Below are positions 1 to 14,300 of a stretch of DNA of 64,000 nucleotides, one piece after another. A model generated the notes under the pieces. It saw nothing but the letters and a program-made list of their open reading frames with translations, was not told where the DNA came from and ran no database searches. Location: assembly GCF_000801105.2 (NCBI RefSeq), contig NC_079516.1, forward strand, positions 248,001 through 312,000. The letters run 5' to 3'. The stretch is from Raphanus sativus (taxonomy: Eukaryota > Streptophyta > Magnoliopsida > Brassicales > Brassicaceae). A program made the position numbers and the translations under genes. How positions within the stretch are numbered: the stretch's first letter is position 1; each line of letters opens with the position of its first letter.

Positions 1-1563
1 CCCTATGTTATGTGGCGGCCTCCAATTAGTTCATTTTTTTATTATTAAACGAAAAAGAAAAAAACTAATAAAATAATCAAAAGTTGGAATTGAAAATAGA
101 GCCATGGCAATACACGATTACAGATGCTCTTAGATTTTGGGGATAGAACACTACATACATGATAGATTGATGCTACAACAATCACATAGCAATTTTATAT
201 TTTAAAGAAAAAAATATTTCGGATAGCGTCTTGTGAATTATCATTACCCGATGGACTACTTGGCCACATTTTTATGTGGTTGGAGTAGACTAAGCAGCTT
301 TTTTTTTCTGAAACAGAAAATGTGCAGAGGCCTTCCTTTGCAGTCTTGCTTTTCTCCCTTTCTTGATTTTGCTCACCTATTAATATCTTTTCTATTAAAA
401 GAATGTAATATCAAAAAGGAAATATAACTAAAACCTATAATTTAAGAAAAAAATCATTTATATATATTAAAAGAATGTAATTTCAAAAAGGAAATATATT
501 TAATGGTTCAATGGCAATGCACTATTTGAATTTTACGTACAAATCAGTTTAGTTTATTAGAGTTTGATGATCAAAAGGTGACATGGATGATGATGGTTGA
601 TGGATGATATACATTGATACTTCTTTTTATGTGGTTGGAGTAGGATCAGTTTCTTTTTCTGAATCGGAAATGTGTAGAGGCTTATGATCAATATATCAAC
701 ATCCTCTTGCTTTTCTCCTTTTCTTGCTTTTGCTCTCCTTTTACGATCTCTGGCATCGAAGCGCTTCCCTTTAAGCTAGTTGGAGAAACGAAGATATTGC
801 CTAATTAAAAAAACGCCAATAATTCGCATAATCAATTTAAAAACAAACAACTGAAGAGTATTTTTAGGTACAATATTAGAATGGACTTTGATCAACATCA
901 CATGTTTTCACTAGTATGACTTTGTTTTTAACCGTCACAAATAGATTTACAAAACTATCTAACGTGAAGCGCACATCTTTCTGTGTACTTTCCATGTGTT
1001 CTATAAGTAATTATATTCCCCTACCACTGCAGTTTATTAAACAAAGAATCTATAATAAAATACATTTAAGTGATTTATATTACGAGTTACAAATCAAGTA
1101 TCGTGTGAATGAATTGATCGGCGTGAGTTCTCATTCAATTATGTGACATTTTCATACAAATATATATAATTTGAATTCAGTTTCTTTCTTTTCTGCTTCT
1201 TTTTTTCATTTTTTTTTCTTTCTGTTGAGTGGCGTCTAAAGCAAAAGTGAAAAACGGATGAAGATAGAGATCGACACAATAAAAGGAAAACCGTAAGCAA
1301 ACAGATAATTACAAACCACTAACACATATAGCATGCACCTTTTTTAATTCATTTTTATTAACATAACCTTCCTTTGAACAAAAAAACTAAATAAAGGTAT
1401 GTCTATCTTATTGCACGTTACATTCTCAACCATGCATGCCACTTGGCAGTTGCGTGCGAGTACGTATCATACTTTGCATGCAATATATAAAGCATCGCTA
1501 ATGGAACAGAGCTTGCTCACATCATTATTGAATTAGCTAAAAAAACTATTAAAACAGAGTCCA
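1..1563. other. Intergenic DNA upstream of the stress-protein gene
   Basis: No supportable gene. The stretch is AT-rich and holds a diverged direct repeat: a motif containing TATGTGGTTGGAGTAG and a following pyrimidine-rich tail ending near TTGCTTTTCTCC occurs at about 264-375 and again at about 621-740. A second short direct repeat (AAAGAATGTAAT followed by TCAAAAAGGAAATAT) lies at about 398-425 and 470-500. A TATA-like ATATATAAAG sits at about 1483-1491, roughly 75 bases before the next gene's ATG, a plausible core promoter. Everything about regulation here is inference. Confidence 0.5.
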
Positions 1564-2595
1564 ATGGCGGAGGATCAAGCAACGGCGGCGATGGAAACAT
1601 TGGCGGTGGAGAAGCAGCCGGAGACGACAGTGGCTGAAGCACCGACAGTGACAATAACAAAGAGGATGATGGTTGCTATCGACGAGAGTGATTCGAGCTT
1701 CTATGCTCTTCAATGGGTCATTGACCATTTCTCTAACCTCTTAATGACCACTGAGGCGGCTCAAGCGGAAGGTGGCTTGCTCACGGTGGTTCATGTGCAG
1801 TCTCCGTCCCATCACTTTGCTGCTTTTCCGGCTGGACCCGGCGGCGCAACAGGTCCTATCCATTGATCTCTCTCATCTAACAATTACAATTGGCTCCCAA
1901 CATAAAATTAAAACATTGTGCTAATATTAAGTATATATTTACACTTAAATGAATAACATGTTCGATTTTAGTATTTATTCGTATAGTGAAAACAAAACTT
2001 ATTCACATTTTATTTTATGTTATATATGATGAATAACTTGGTTCTGTGAACGGATGTAAAAGCAGCAGTCTACGCATCTTCGTCGATGATAGAGTCAGTG
2101 AAAAAAGCAGAACAGGAGGCCTCTGCAGCCCTTCTCTCGCGTGCACTCCATATGTGTCGAGCCAAGCAGGTTTACAAGCATCACTTTTCATACATATAAT
2201 TCTATTGATCGTAGCCCTTGTAAGCATTAAATTGGTACAACTTAGTATAGCTAAATAGATTTCACATACAAAACTTGCGTCATGTATGCAGATACGTACT
2301 GAGACTATGGTGCTTGAAGGCGACGCAAAAGACATGATTTGCCAGGCGGTTGAGCAAATGCACGTTGATCTTCTCGTTGTGGGTAGTCGTGGCCTTGGCA
2401 AGATCAGAAGGTATAATAGATATTTTCACTTTTTTTACTATATTCCAAACCTTTCTCAAATTTTGTGACCGCGGTTTCAATTTTTTTTGCTTATTACGTT
2501 TTGGCAGAGCGTTTATTGGGAGCGTTAGCGACTACTGTGCTCATCACGCCAACTGTCCCATCCTTATTGTGAAGCCACCAAAGGAGATAAACTAA
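1564..2595 (+). CDS. Universal stress protein (USP) family, 199 aa, four exons
   Basis: A cytosolic USP A-like nucleotide-binding protein. Exons read as 1564-1852, 2066-2169, 2292-2410 and 2508-2595, all with GT-AG introns, joining in frame to 600 bp. The protein starts with a 35-residue acidic/Thr-rich tail. The Rossmann-like USP fold follows (RMMVAIDESDSSFYALQWVIDH near residue 36, then LLTVVHVQSP). The C-terminal half contains the ATP-binding signature G-x2-G-x9-G-S, seen as VVGSRGLGKIRR...GSVSDYCAHHANCPILIV, which is split by the last intron. Family knowledge: plant USPs with this signature bind ATP and respond to abiotic stress; the precise role is unknown. The closest Arabidopsis match I recognise is At3g11930/At3g58450. 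The ATG at 1564 is the first in a clean leader about 75 bases after a TATA-like element. Confidence 0.9.
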
Positions 2596-3016
2596 TTAAG
2601 TATCAACATGTTTGGTGTGATGTCTTTATAAATTGTGTCAACTGTCAAGTACTTGCGTTATGTTTGAAGATATTTAAACTTGGATGGATGCGATATTAAG
2701 TGTGTTGAAGAGTAATGTCAATTACATGAATCGAGTCGAATAATTACTGCAATGTATGAATAATTACTGCAATGTGTTCAGTATCTCTCCTTGTAATATC
2801 GAAGAAGCTTTAAGATTATAATTACCAAAGTAACGTGCTCTGCACTTCCTTGTAGATATCGAAATAAATAAAAGTATCAAGTGTATCTATTCAAAGTCGT
2901 CCAGACAACATAAACTTCAAAGAAGAAAACATTTGAAACACATTCCAATCTAGTTGAAAACAGAGCATAAAATTGATTCGACAAAGATTGTAACCCTCAG
3001 GGAAAAAGGAAACTCT
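2596..3016. other. Convergent 3' flanks of USP and RPS5
   Basis: Contains the 3' untranslated regions of the two converging genes. A short direct duplication of GAATAATTACTGCAATGT lies at about 2740-2775. No other structure was recognised. Confidence 0.5.
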
Positions 3017-4160
<1,144 letters not shown>

Positions 4161-4921
4161 AACTGCTAGAGAAACAAGAGTGTGAGCGAAAGTAACATAT
4201 ACGATATAGAGGTAGAGAGAGAGTTTGGAGAGAGAGAATCACCTGAGATCGTTAAGCGTCGCGGGTGAGAGTTAGGGCGGAGAGTGAGCAGAAAATCTTC
4301 AAGAGGACGGTTTTGAACACTCTAGCAGCGTTTTATATACGACTGAGAACTAGGGTTTTGTATATCCAGTAACGAACCGGTTTAATTAATTTCTTCCACG
4401 GTTTGTTTCTGGTTAGCTGGTTAAATTTTTTCTTTTTGACAAAGGTTAGCTGGTGAAATTGCAAGACTTTTCTTTTAAAATAATGGAAATTTCTTTTGTT
4501 GGATAAATATTAAATATTTTTTTAAAAATTAAAAATTCATGAAAATTTGTAGAATAAGGTTTCCAATATTTTTAATTTTAATTTTAATTTTGATTTAAGG
4601 TTTATTATTTCTTTCTGGTTTAAGCTAGTCAGTGACCAAAAACTAAACAAGCTTGTGTTTGCATTGTATTGGTACACAGAAGAAGAAAGGTATTCCATTG
4701 TGATTGATAGCTTCCTGCAAGAATCAAGAAAGTTTATATATAGTCCATTGTATACCCACTGGCCACTCACATTGATCATTCACAACATCATTTTCTGATT
4801 TGGGTTGGATCTTAATGTTAGGTTTTAATATTACACCTATAAGGTGGGCCCTAAGGTTAAAAACCATGAATCTTTTTAACGCATATGCAGGGTTACAAAT
4901 CAAAACACGAGTTATTTTATA
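4161..4921. other. Promoter side of RPS5 and AT-rich spacer
   Basis: Holds the RPS5 5' leader and promoter followed by AT-rich DNA. No further gene is supportable. Confidence 0.4.
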
Positions 4922-5159
4922 CTCCCTCCGTTTCAATTTATTTGTCGTTCTAGACTTCGGCATACAGATTAATAAAACATTTAATTTTGTATATTTACTA
5001 GATAAAAACATCATTACCAATACAGCTAATTAGATTTCAACCAATAGAAAAATAGATTAGATTAAAAGTTGATAAATTTTGTATTGAAATCATAAAACGA
5101 CACTTATTTTGAAACGAAAATTTTGCTCCAAAACGACATATAATTCGAAACGGATGGAG
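4922..5159. mobile_element. Stowaway-type MITE (Tc1/Mariner), 238 bp
   Basis: The left end reads CTCCCTCCGTTTC and the right end GAAACGGATGGAG, near-perfect inverted repeats with the CTCCCTCCGTT signature known for Stowaway elements. Each end is flanked by the dinucleotide TA (4920-4921 and 5160-5161), the expected target duplication. The inner sequence continues as an imperfect inverted repeat (TTTGTCGTT on the left, AACGACATA on the right). There is no coding capacity. It sits just beyond the 3' end of RRP5. Confidence 0.85.
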
Positions 5160-5397
5160 TATTACACATTAACTTAGATTTTTTTCACGTTCCTTTAACT
5201 TAGTTTTTCTTTCTATTTTGATAAAAAAAATTCGTTATTATCTTAACGTATTAGAAAAGGAAAATGAAAACGTAATAGGATCTCAAAACTGTATTCTACA
5301 ACTTAAACATGTCAATCTCTTGCACCCTATTTCAATGGCTGGTTCTCAAAAATTATAGTATTTTACAAAACTTGGTGCTTCCGTTACAAACAACATC

Positions 5398-8300
5398 TCA
5401 GGCCAAAGTACTGTCTGCATACTCCATTGCCCTTTGCTTCACGTACTCCACTCTCTCCTCGTCACCACCAGCTTTCTCATATTCCAAAAACTTCTTAAAT
5501 AAAAACTGCCAATACAAAACGCACAACAGGGATAAAACAAAGTCTTCAGTGACCAAACACTAAATAAAAAGGAGATTTTATGAATGGCAGGCAAGTACCT
5601 TCATCTTCTTAGGAGGCAAGCTCAAGCTAATGGCTCTCTCGAACAACGACCTTATCACATCAACTTCGCCCAACCGAATCTCCTGTAATTTACCAAACAA
5701 AACTTGAGATGGCAAACGAAACAGAAATTTTGAAGAAGTGGAATATTATAACGAACCTGGTCAAGGTAAACACTCCACAAGTCCGTTCTTTTCGGGTATT
5801 CCCTAAGAACGCCTTCAAACAGTGACCTCCCTCTGTCTGCATCTCCGCATTTGAACTCAAGAATAGCGGTCTGTGATATGAATTTAATATGCTTACGGCG
5901 CGGAAGACATAGCAAGGCACGGTTCACGACGGACTGAATGTCTTCCTGGTCTTGCTTTAGACAACTTTGTATCTTCCGTAACCAAACCTAACCATGCACA
6001 CATCCGGTTGAAAAGTCGTTAAAAAGAGTGAAGAACGAACCCTTGCTAAAAGAAGAAAAAAAATCAAACAGCATGTACCTTGCAGGATTGCTTGAACTTC
6101 TTGATCATCTCATCAAGTAGCTTATCAGCCAATTTATATTGTTCTGTTCTCTCGTACACTCCCAAGAGGGCATTGTAAACTTTCTTTGGATCACAGTATT
6201 GACGCGCTCTTTCAAAAACTTTCTTTACCGCTTCCTGGAAACGAGAACCAAACACTAGAGTAAGATAGCAATATATTTAGGCAAGATAACAAAAAAACTT
6301 CCGCTAGAGTCATTTGTCTACCTCTGGAGGACTTCCATGTTCATTTTCCAAGTTGAAGTAAGCAACCCATATGTTTAGCTTCTCTTCTTCTTCGCGAATA
6401 TTTATAGTCCTCAAAGCCCTTCAGTAGATATTTAGGATTTAGGATTTAGACAGGATAAACAAAATGAATATGGAGACAATCACACATAAAAGTATTAGAT
6501 CTAGGTGTTACATTGCATTGGATTTTTTCTATTTCTTGAATGATGAACATATAAGTTAGGAAAATTACCTCTCAGCAATGGACCTGGCTTTCTCAATATC
6601 AGCCAAACTAAGCATGAACGCCATATACTTAATCCACACAAAGCTGCTATTTGGAGAGCTTCTAACCAATTTCTCAAATTCATCAGCACTCTCGGGAGCG
6701 TGATTCTCCAGCAACCTTCCTTCAGCAGCTTGTATCTTTTTCTCTCTACAAAAGAAAATGTTTTCAGCACAGGTGGAAACCAAATATATAGCATCGTAGC
6801 TTTCAAATCAGGAACTAAAGAAATAGCCAACCTTTCCTCCTTGTCTTTTTGCTTTTCCCTTCTCTTGCTCTTTTCATCTTTATCGGCTCCCTGTAGTTTC
6901 TGATTTTGATTCTTGTCAAAGTCCGCCTCCTCAATGTCGTCAAGGTCAACCTCAAGCGGAAGGATAGAAGCCCTTGACTCAACTTGGGCAATAGCCAGAG
7001 AAGTTCCATTGAACCCAAAATCACCAACTGCTGTAAGAACTCCCGACTTCGAATCATTGATTGGATCACATTCCATGCTCGCTTCATCAGCGTTTTCTTC
7101 AGCACGTGGCTGTGCCTTGTCATCATCGCTGTTCATAAAATATGAACTCTTCATCCCAAGCGATATACGTCGCTTTTCCTCGTCCAGCTAAAGGGAAACA
7201 CAAAATTGAAAAGAAACAACAGTTATATTCCTTAGATAGACCAATGACATCTTAAAATATGTTAAATGAAAATCATAGAAGAGCTACATTCACGTTAGTT
7301 CCCAGATTATATTTACTGGGTTCTTATAGCATAAGGCTAGAAGGATCAGTTGTTGTCAAGTAAAATACTACACATCACTAATTCTTAATGACAGAGAACT
7401 ACATACCTTCAAAATCTTTGCGGTGACGCTTTCCCCAGCTTCATATGTGGCATGTATGTCCTCGATATGATCATCAGAAAGCTGTGATTTATGACATAAT
7501 CCAACCTAACACAAAAACAAGAAAGATATAAAATAAAATATGGCAACTCTGGTTACTCCCTACGAACTATTTGGCAAGCAGCATACTGTTTGAAATATTA
7601 AGAGATTTTAACGTAACACAAAACTAGATCTTTACCATGCCCGTTTGATCTATTTCAATGAACAACCCATAGGGCTCCACACGTTTGATCCTCCCAGAAA
7701 TCACGTCTCCAACATGGAATTGCTTCAGGTCATAAGATTCAGATTTTGGTGGTCCACCAGCTTTTTCTTTCTTCAAAGTGACTTCTACCCGCTTCGATAA
7801 CGGCTCCACATTTAGCACCCTAGATTTAAATTTGTTAGAGCATAACATACTGTATTACAGAATGTCTGTTTGACAGGAAATCTGCTTTACCTGCCAGTGA
7901 CAAGTTTTCCTACTGGAAATTCATTTTCGGGATCCTTGACATATGTATCAGATAGATTTGACAATAGAACTTTTGCGTCGAGTGTTCTTGAAAGCATGAT
8001 AAAACAGCCTTTTGACATCGTATTCTTAACATAACCCTGTAAAGAAATTTGAATAAACATAAGTTCTACCATAAGGAAAGCGATTGAGTTGCTGAATCAT
8101 TAATTGTTAAGGCAAAAGTACCTCGATGCCCATGTCAGGAGAAAGATCTTCAATCCTTTCAAAGCGCTTGTAACCACTGACAATACAAATCATCATCAGG
8201 TTAATAAGTAAACTGTAAATAATTTGGAAAAATCTTTCAGCAAGTGATTTCAAGTTCACATAGAGGCAAGGCTTAATAGTTATCATCAAGTCAGTGTTAC

Positions 8301-11300
8301 TTATTTTATTCTATATATAAAGGAGGAAATACACATGAATTGGAAGGTTGATGATGAGCAACACAGGCAGTAATGCTTGTTATAGGAAAAAGAAAAACTT
8401 ACTTATTACTGGAAACTTCTGAGAGATGGTCAGAACTCATGCCATCTAGTGATGTCCGTAATGACAGGTCAATTTGCAAAGTCCCTTTACTAGAATTGCT
8501 GATTTCTAAGACCTTGCATTTGACAAATTGGCCTTCGTGAAGACCATCTAATGGATTGGAAACCCATGAATCATTTATTTCAGTAAAGTGAACTCTCCCA
8601 AACACGTAAGGACCTATTTGCACACGAAGTCCACCAACACCAGGAAGTATCTTAGAAATTCTTCCACCCAAAATGTCTCCTTCATGAATGAATAGAGTAG
8701 CATCACCACCAGGAATGCTACTGTCTAGATTATCCTTTTTAGGCCCTCCATCATTGGCAATGCTTTTCTGGATATTCAGTAGTGGACGCTGAACCAACCG
8801 TAATGTTTTCTTTTCTTTGTTGTACGTCAAAACATAGCCTGAAACAGCTTTACCAATGGGAAAGCGCCCCTCGAACTCCTCAAGTTCACGAGCATCGCAT
8901 GCAGTGTCTAAAATGTATATGCGTGCCGTCACATTGCGAGATATTGCCAACCAAACCCATTCTTTATCCACTTTGTAGACATATCCGCAGACACGCTCTC
9001 CAGAAGCAAACTCAAGTTGTTCCCTCACTTCAGTCAGCCCACCAGAGTCTAATTGATATTGCAACATAAAAAGATACGGAGACTATGTAAGATACACACA
9101 AGCTTACGGATTTCATCACTTTCGATCTTAATCTACAACTATTGAACTAATTGAAAATAATTTTGCAAGCATAACAGCTAGATGTGGGGATAAAACAATA
9201 TTTTTAATAGATGGATCTAAACGATTAATTACACCGTCTACAAGATGTGACGGTTCTGTAATATATATTTCCAAATGTGAGTCAATAAGCCATAGGTTGG
9301 TGAAAAAAATTCAATTCTCTTGGATTACCTCTAAGTAATGAAGGCTTTACAGAAAGCTCCCAGAGTTGACTCTTTTTATTATCCGTATGAGAGGGCTTTG
9401 CAACAACCCTTGCAGACACTGATTGCCCGACTCTAAATTTGGCAAAAGGTTCTTCACTTGTACCTACATCATTCACCTATCCAACCAAGTTAAGCAAATT
9501 TTAGTCCACCCAATACTGAAAAATGAACATTAATATCTACAATGATGATGGTAACATAAAAAAATTCACCTCCGTTATGTGGATTCTTCCTCGGAAACTT
9601 TGGCCAAAGTTTACTCTTACTTCAAAAGGCTTTATTTCAGTAATCTGAGAAAGTAAAAGATGTTAGTCTGACACAGTAGAAGTTATGGTGGCTACTGGCT
9701 AGCTACTTAAGTTCCATACAATTTCTATTCCAATTCTTTCTTTGTTCGTTTTCAAGCTCAGGATTATTTCCCTTCGATTTTTGGATTGTTTTGTTTTCTC
9801 CTTAACATACCTTACGTATAGAAAAAATATGAAAGTAGGGCATTAGTACCTCCGCTTGGACAACAGAACCAACTTCACAGTTGGATTTCTTCTTTGCCCT
9901 CTTAGACGATGTCTCAGAATTCCCGGAAACTGAGTCAAGAAGTAAAAGCAACCTCCCGGACGTCAAAGGGTTTTGCAAAGCCTCAACAGACGCAACAACA
10001 CTGCCCGGAGAAAAATAATAAAAGAACTTAGCTAATCAATAAAAGAAATTAGCTAGACCTAACTTAGCTATGGTCTAGTAGCTAAATCAATAAGGACAGT
10101 ACGAATATTGCTAATTATAGGTACGATCGAAGTTAGATTATCAACTTCACATTTTTATCAGTTTAGCCAGGCAGGGCCAAGAAATCATGGGGGTATAGAA
10201 TTCATGAAAAAGGGGAGCAAAATTAACAAATAAAAGATAATTTAACAAATGGATAAATGATCACCTTTGTCCAGTGGAAAACTGTTTCACTGGTAACTTC
10301 TGTGTGTTATAGTCTGATACTGCGGCATATCCTATAGTGTAATTATGTTCTGGAATCGACAAAATCTGGAAAAAAGTGGCAACTCTGAGTGAGTAACATG
10401 CAACAATCATTAACTTAATGCAATAAAGCGCTTACCAAGTATTGCTCCTTCACAATCTCTACAACAGCGCTGACCCTCTGGTGGACTTCAGGTTCCTTGG
10501 AAATACCTCTTTTACGTTTCTGAAACAAAAGAAAAGATACAATGTTTCATAAGATCCATCCACAGTAGCACAATTTGAACTCAAGCTAAAGAAAATGAGC
10601 TGAAAGAAAACACGAATAAAGAAAAACTTGACCAGAAAGAAACCTTTTTTGACTGACTGTTGGACACCTCTTTGGCTGAGCTGTTTATGAGCTCAGGCTT
10701 CAAAGACAAATCAACTAGTCTCTCTGCCCTAGAAATATCAAGAACAACTGCTTGGACAACAGAACCGTTTTCCAAACTAGTTCCACCCACTACAAATAAA
10801 AAATACAATGTGTAAGACAGAGGCAAGGTACAGATGTGTTAATAATGCAATGCAACCCACAATGACTTACAATGATACTTGGGTATAAAACCAAGGACAT
10901 TATTAACATTGTCAAAATTCACCACCAAACCAAGGTCATTTTTGTCCTGTACGGTTCCCTTGATCAAACTCCCAATAGAGAATTTCTCAACCCAGCTACA
11001 CTCGCTTTCAGCAATATCAGATGATTGCAAGTTAGAGATCTGGACACACGAAACAAAGAAAGTTAGAAATCAATCCTTCTTAAAAACACAGTGCTACTTA
11101 AAGTTATGCAGACAAATCCAAAACTTCCTAACCCAAGCTCAATTTGAAGTGCAATACACAACGGGTTACATAAAGTCTTAAAGCCCAATAAAAAGAGAAA
11201 GTATGAAGATCTACCTTCTCATCCGTAAGGAAATACTCTTGAACAAAAGAAGCATCTACAGAAGCACAAGATGACTGTTTCAATGAAAGAGTCACCCTGC

Positions 11301-14300
11301 TTTTTTCTTGATTGACCTACAAAAATATTGCAAATGATCAAGATTTCATTGTATCTTCAGCAAAATAAATGTAGGGACCTGAGTCCAGCGTTCACATACA
11401 TCAACTATATTAGCCCGAACCGATTGTCCAACAAAGAAGGACTCTGACAGATCTGCCCTGGGTTCGTCAATTGCCTAAAAAATAAAATGGAAATACTTAA
11501 AGAAACACAGTATGCCAACAAAAATGTATTAAAGACGCATAGTAGAAAATAATCCACCTTGCTTCTCGGGGCGAAACCAGTCAACCGACCAAGAAAACGG
11601 ACGAAACAGCCATTTTCAATCAGGTTGCAAACATAGCCCTGTGCACAAATTCATAAGAATAAATGCGACTGAACAAACAACTAAAATTCGACTGTTACAT
11701 TTCAAAGACGCAACTACTCACATGAACCACTGAGTTTGGCTGGAGCTGACTAAAGTCCGAAGGGAGCTCTTCAGCAAACTTGATGAGAGAATATTTTGAA
11801 GAGAGAGCCAAGTTGTTGCCTTCAATGTCTAAGATAAACAAAAATAATTCCCTGTCACTATTACGTTTCTTCAACCATTAAAATAGTTAAAACTGCAACA
11901 GTATGACTGCTATCCTGTAATATTTCTTAGTTTTAAAAACTACAGAGTCAGATAAATGAAGCAGACTTAAATCAATCATTTGGGGAAAGACTAGAAACGT
12001 TTCTCTCTCAACCACCATCAACACTAACAAAAAAGCTTAGACAATAGACGTCCTTTAGATGTGTTGAGGATATAGGCAAAGAAAACAAGTCTGAAAATTA
12101 GCAAAGGGTGATCATAACCGTACCTATTACCAGCAGCTTATCAAGCTCAAATCCAGGTCTTAAAAGTGATATCATTAATTTTGCTTGGTCTACATCACAA
12201 AAAGAATACTCAGAGACAAATTAATAAAATCAGAACTCAAAATATACGCTCATTTAGGAGAAAACACATACCATGATGATCAGCTAAATGTTCTGCAGAA
12301 ATTGTACCCTTCAGAAGACCTTTGGATTTAACATGGACAGTGACTGCCTGAGGAGTTATACTATCAATTACCCCAGATACAATACTACCTAACTTGATTG
12401 AATCGTCTTCAGAAACGCTGTCAGAAATTATGTACACAAATGTGAGATGCAGCATTTAATGATATTACAGCAGGCTTGAACGCAACACGATTATCACATA
12501 ACAGATTAAAAGGGAAAAACCTTGTTGGCTTTATCATAAAACTGAGGTTGATCCTTCGAGTACCATGAACCGCACTGGCAACTCTACATTTGACAACCTC
12601 CCCAACATGAAACACTGAAGCGGGATCACTTCCTGGCTCCAAACCAAGTTCAAATCTGCTTAATCAAAGTACGTATAGCATATTAGACCAAGATCATCAA
12701 AATATAGAAGATAAACCAATCCCTTTATGATGGAGAAAAAAATGGTCACCAAAAAAGAAACCAGAACAGAAAGGCAATGGCACATGAAATACAACAACAA
12801 ATGCAGCAATTACCTGGCAACAAACCCTTGCACTCCATTATAGAAGCGAACAAAGCATCCATGCTTTTCAATCTTTGTTATCCAGCCATGTGTCACCAGT
12901 CCTTCAGTTGCATCAGCGTAAGAACTCAAAATCGGAAGTTTTGACTTAACCTGCAAAGAATATACATATTAACTCCACTAAATGAGAAGAGGCTTAAATC
13001 TGTTACAACCAGAGACGTCATATTAGCATATGTGCTTTCTACGAAGGGATTAGTTAAATAGCATTTCTCCACTCCTAACCTCCAAATAAGATACAAGTTC
13101 GGGATAAAAGTTCCTACAAATTATTTCATAGCTAACTGAAAAGACTAAATGAAGAAGGAACGTAGTTTCTATCTAAAACCGAAGTGTAGCAAATGATATC
13201 TAAAATCAGCAGAAGGAAATAAAAGAAGTAATGATAATAGAAACAAGATGCATTATATTCCAGTAACTAAACACATCAAGATCAAGGAATATGCAAATAA
13301 TGAAACAAAGTCAGATCCACTATCAGAAAAAACTTACAAGTGTTTTCTTGCAGGTAACAGTTATTCTCTTTGATTTGCAGCCAAGAACACGAAATATTAA
13401 TTCAGCTCCAACCTGAAAGAAGAATCACAATTTATGCATGCCCAGCAACATTGCAAACTAATTATTGTACTGTCAATCTAAGGAGCTGACCTTAAACTTC
13501 TTCCTGGGCTTCGTAACTTCAAACTCAGACATATGCTGAAGTGGGCACATTGCTTTCAGACCACCCGGAAATTGCACAATGGCACCAAATGTATCAACAG
13601 ATATGACTTTAGCCTTCGTCACCATGCCCGGCTTGACATCTGAGTGGGTGAACGCTGGACCTTCAAAGGCGCTTTCCTGCTCACACAAAAAACACCGAAA
13701 GAAAGAGAAAGTAAAATCAGAAATCCACCAAGGTAAAAGAAACATAGATGTACCAGCACAAAGGGAAATATATACTGTATATGATTATACATCAAACTAT
13801 CGCTTAATTGGCATTCGATTACAATGCTCGTACGATGTAAAGAATCTGTAATAAAAGAACGGAAGATGCTTCTCATGCCAACAATTGTTGAAGAAAATAA
13901 AATCTGTAAACACTCTGGCAGTAAACTACCTTTAAAGTCCCTATGGCCAACCCCTCAATCTGCTTAAGGCCGAGCACTCGAACACGGATGCGGTTTCCTT
14001 CCTTGAAATTCTTTTCCAGTTTCTTTACTTCATCTTCAACAGCGTCATATGTCTGCAATTACGGTATAGCTAAGGTTAAAAAGGACATGAGAACATTAAA
14101 TCATTTAAAGAATAATGGCCGATTGGACATACGCTAACATATGCTGGAGTTGAAACAGGGTTAGAAGGGAGCTCAAGAAGAAGGCCTGATTTATCAACAC
14201 GGACAACTTTTGCTTCGTCGAATATGTCTCCACTGGAGACGAGCTGGAAAGAACCAAACACAACTATTACAAAATAATTTTATAAAGAACAAAGATAAGC

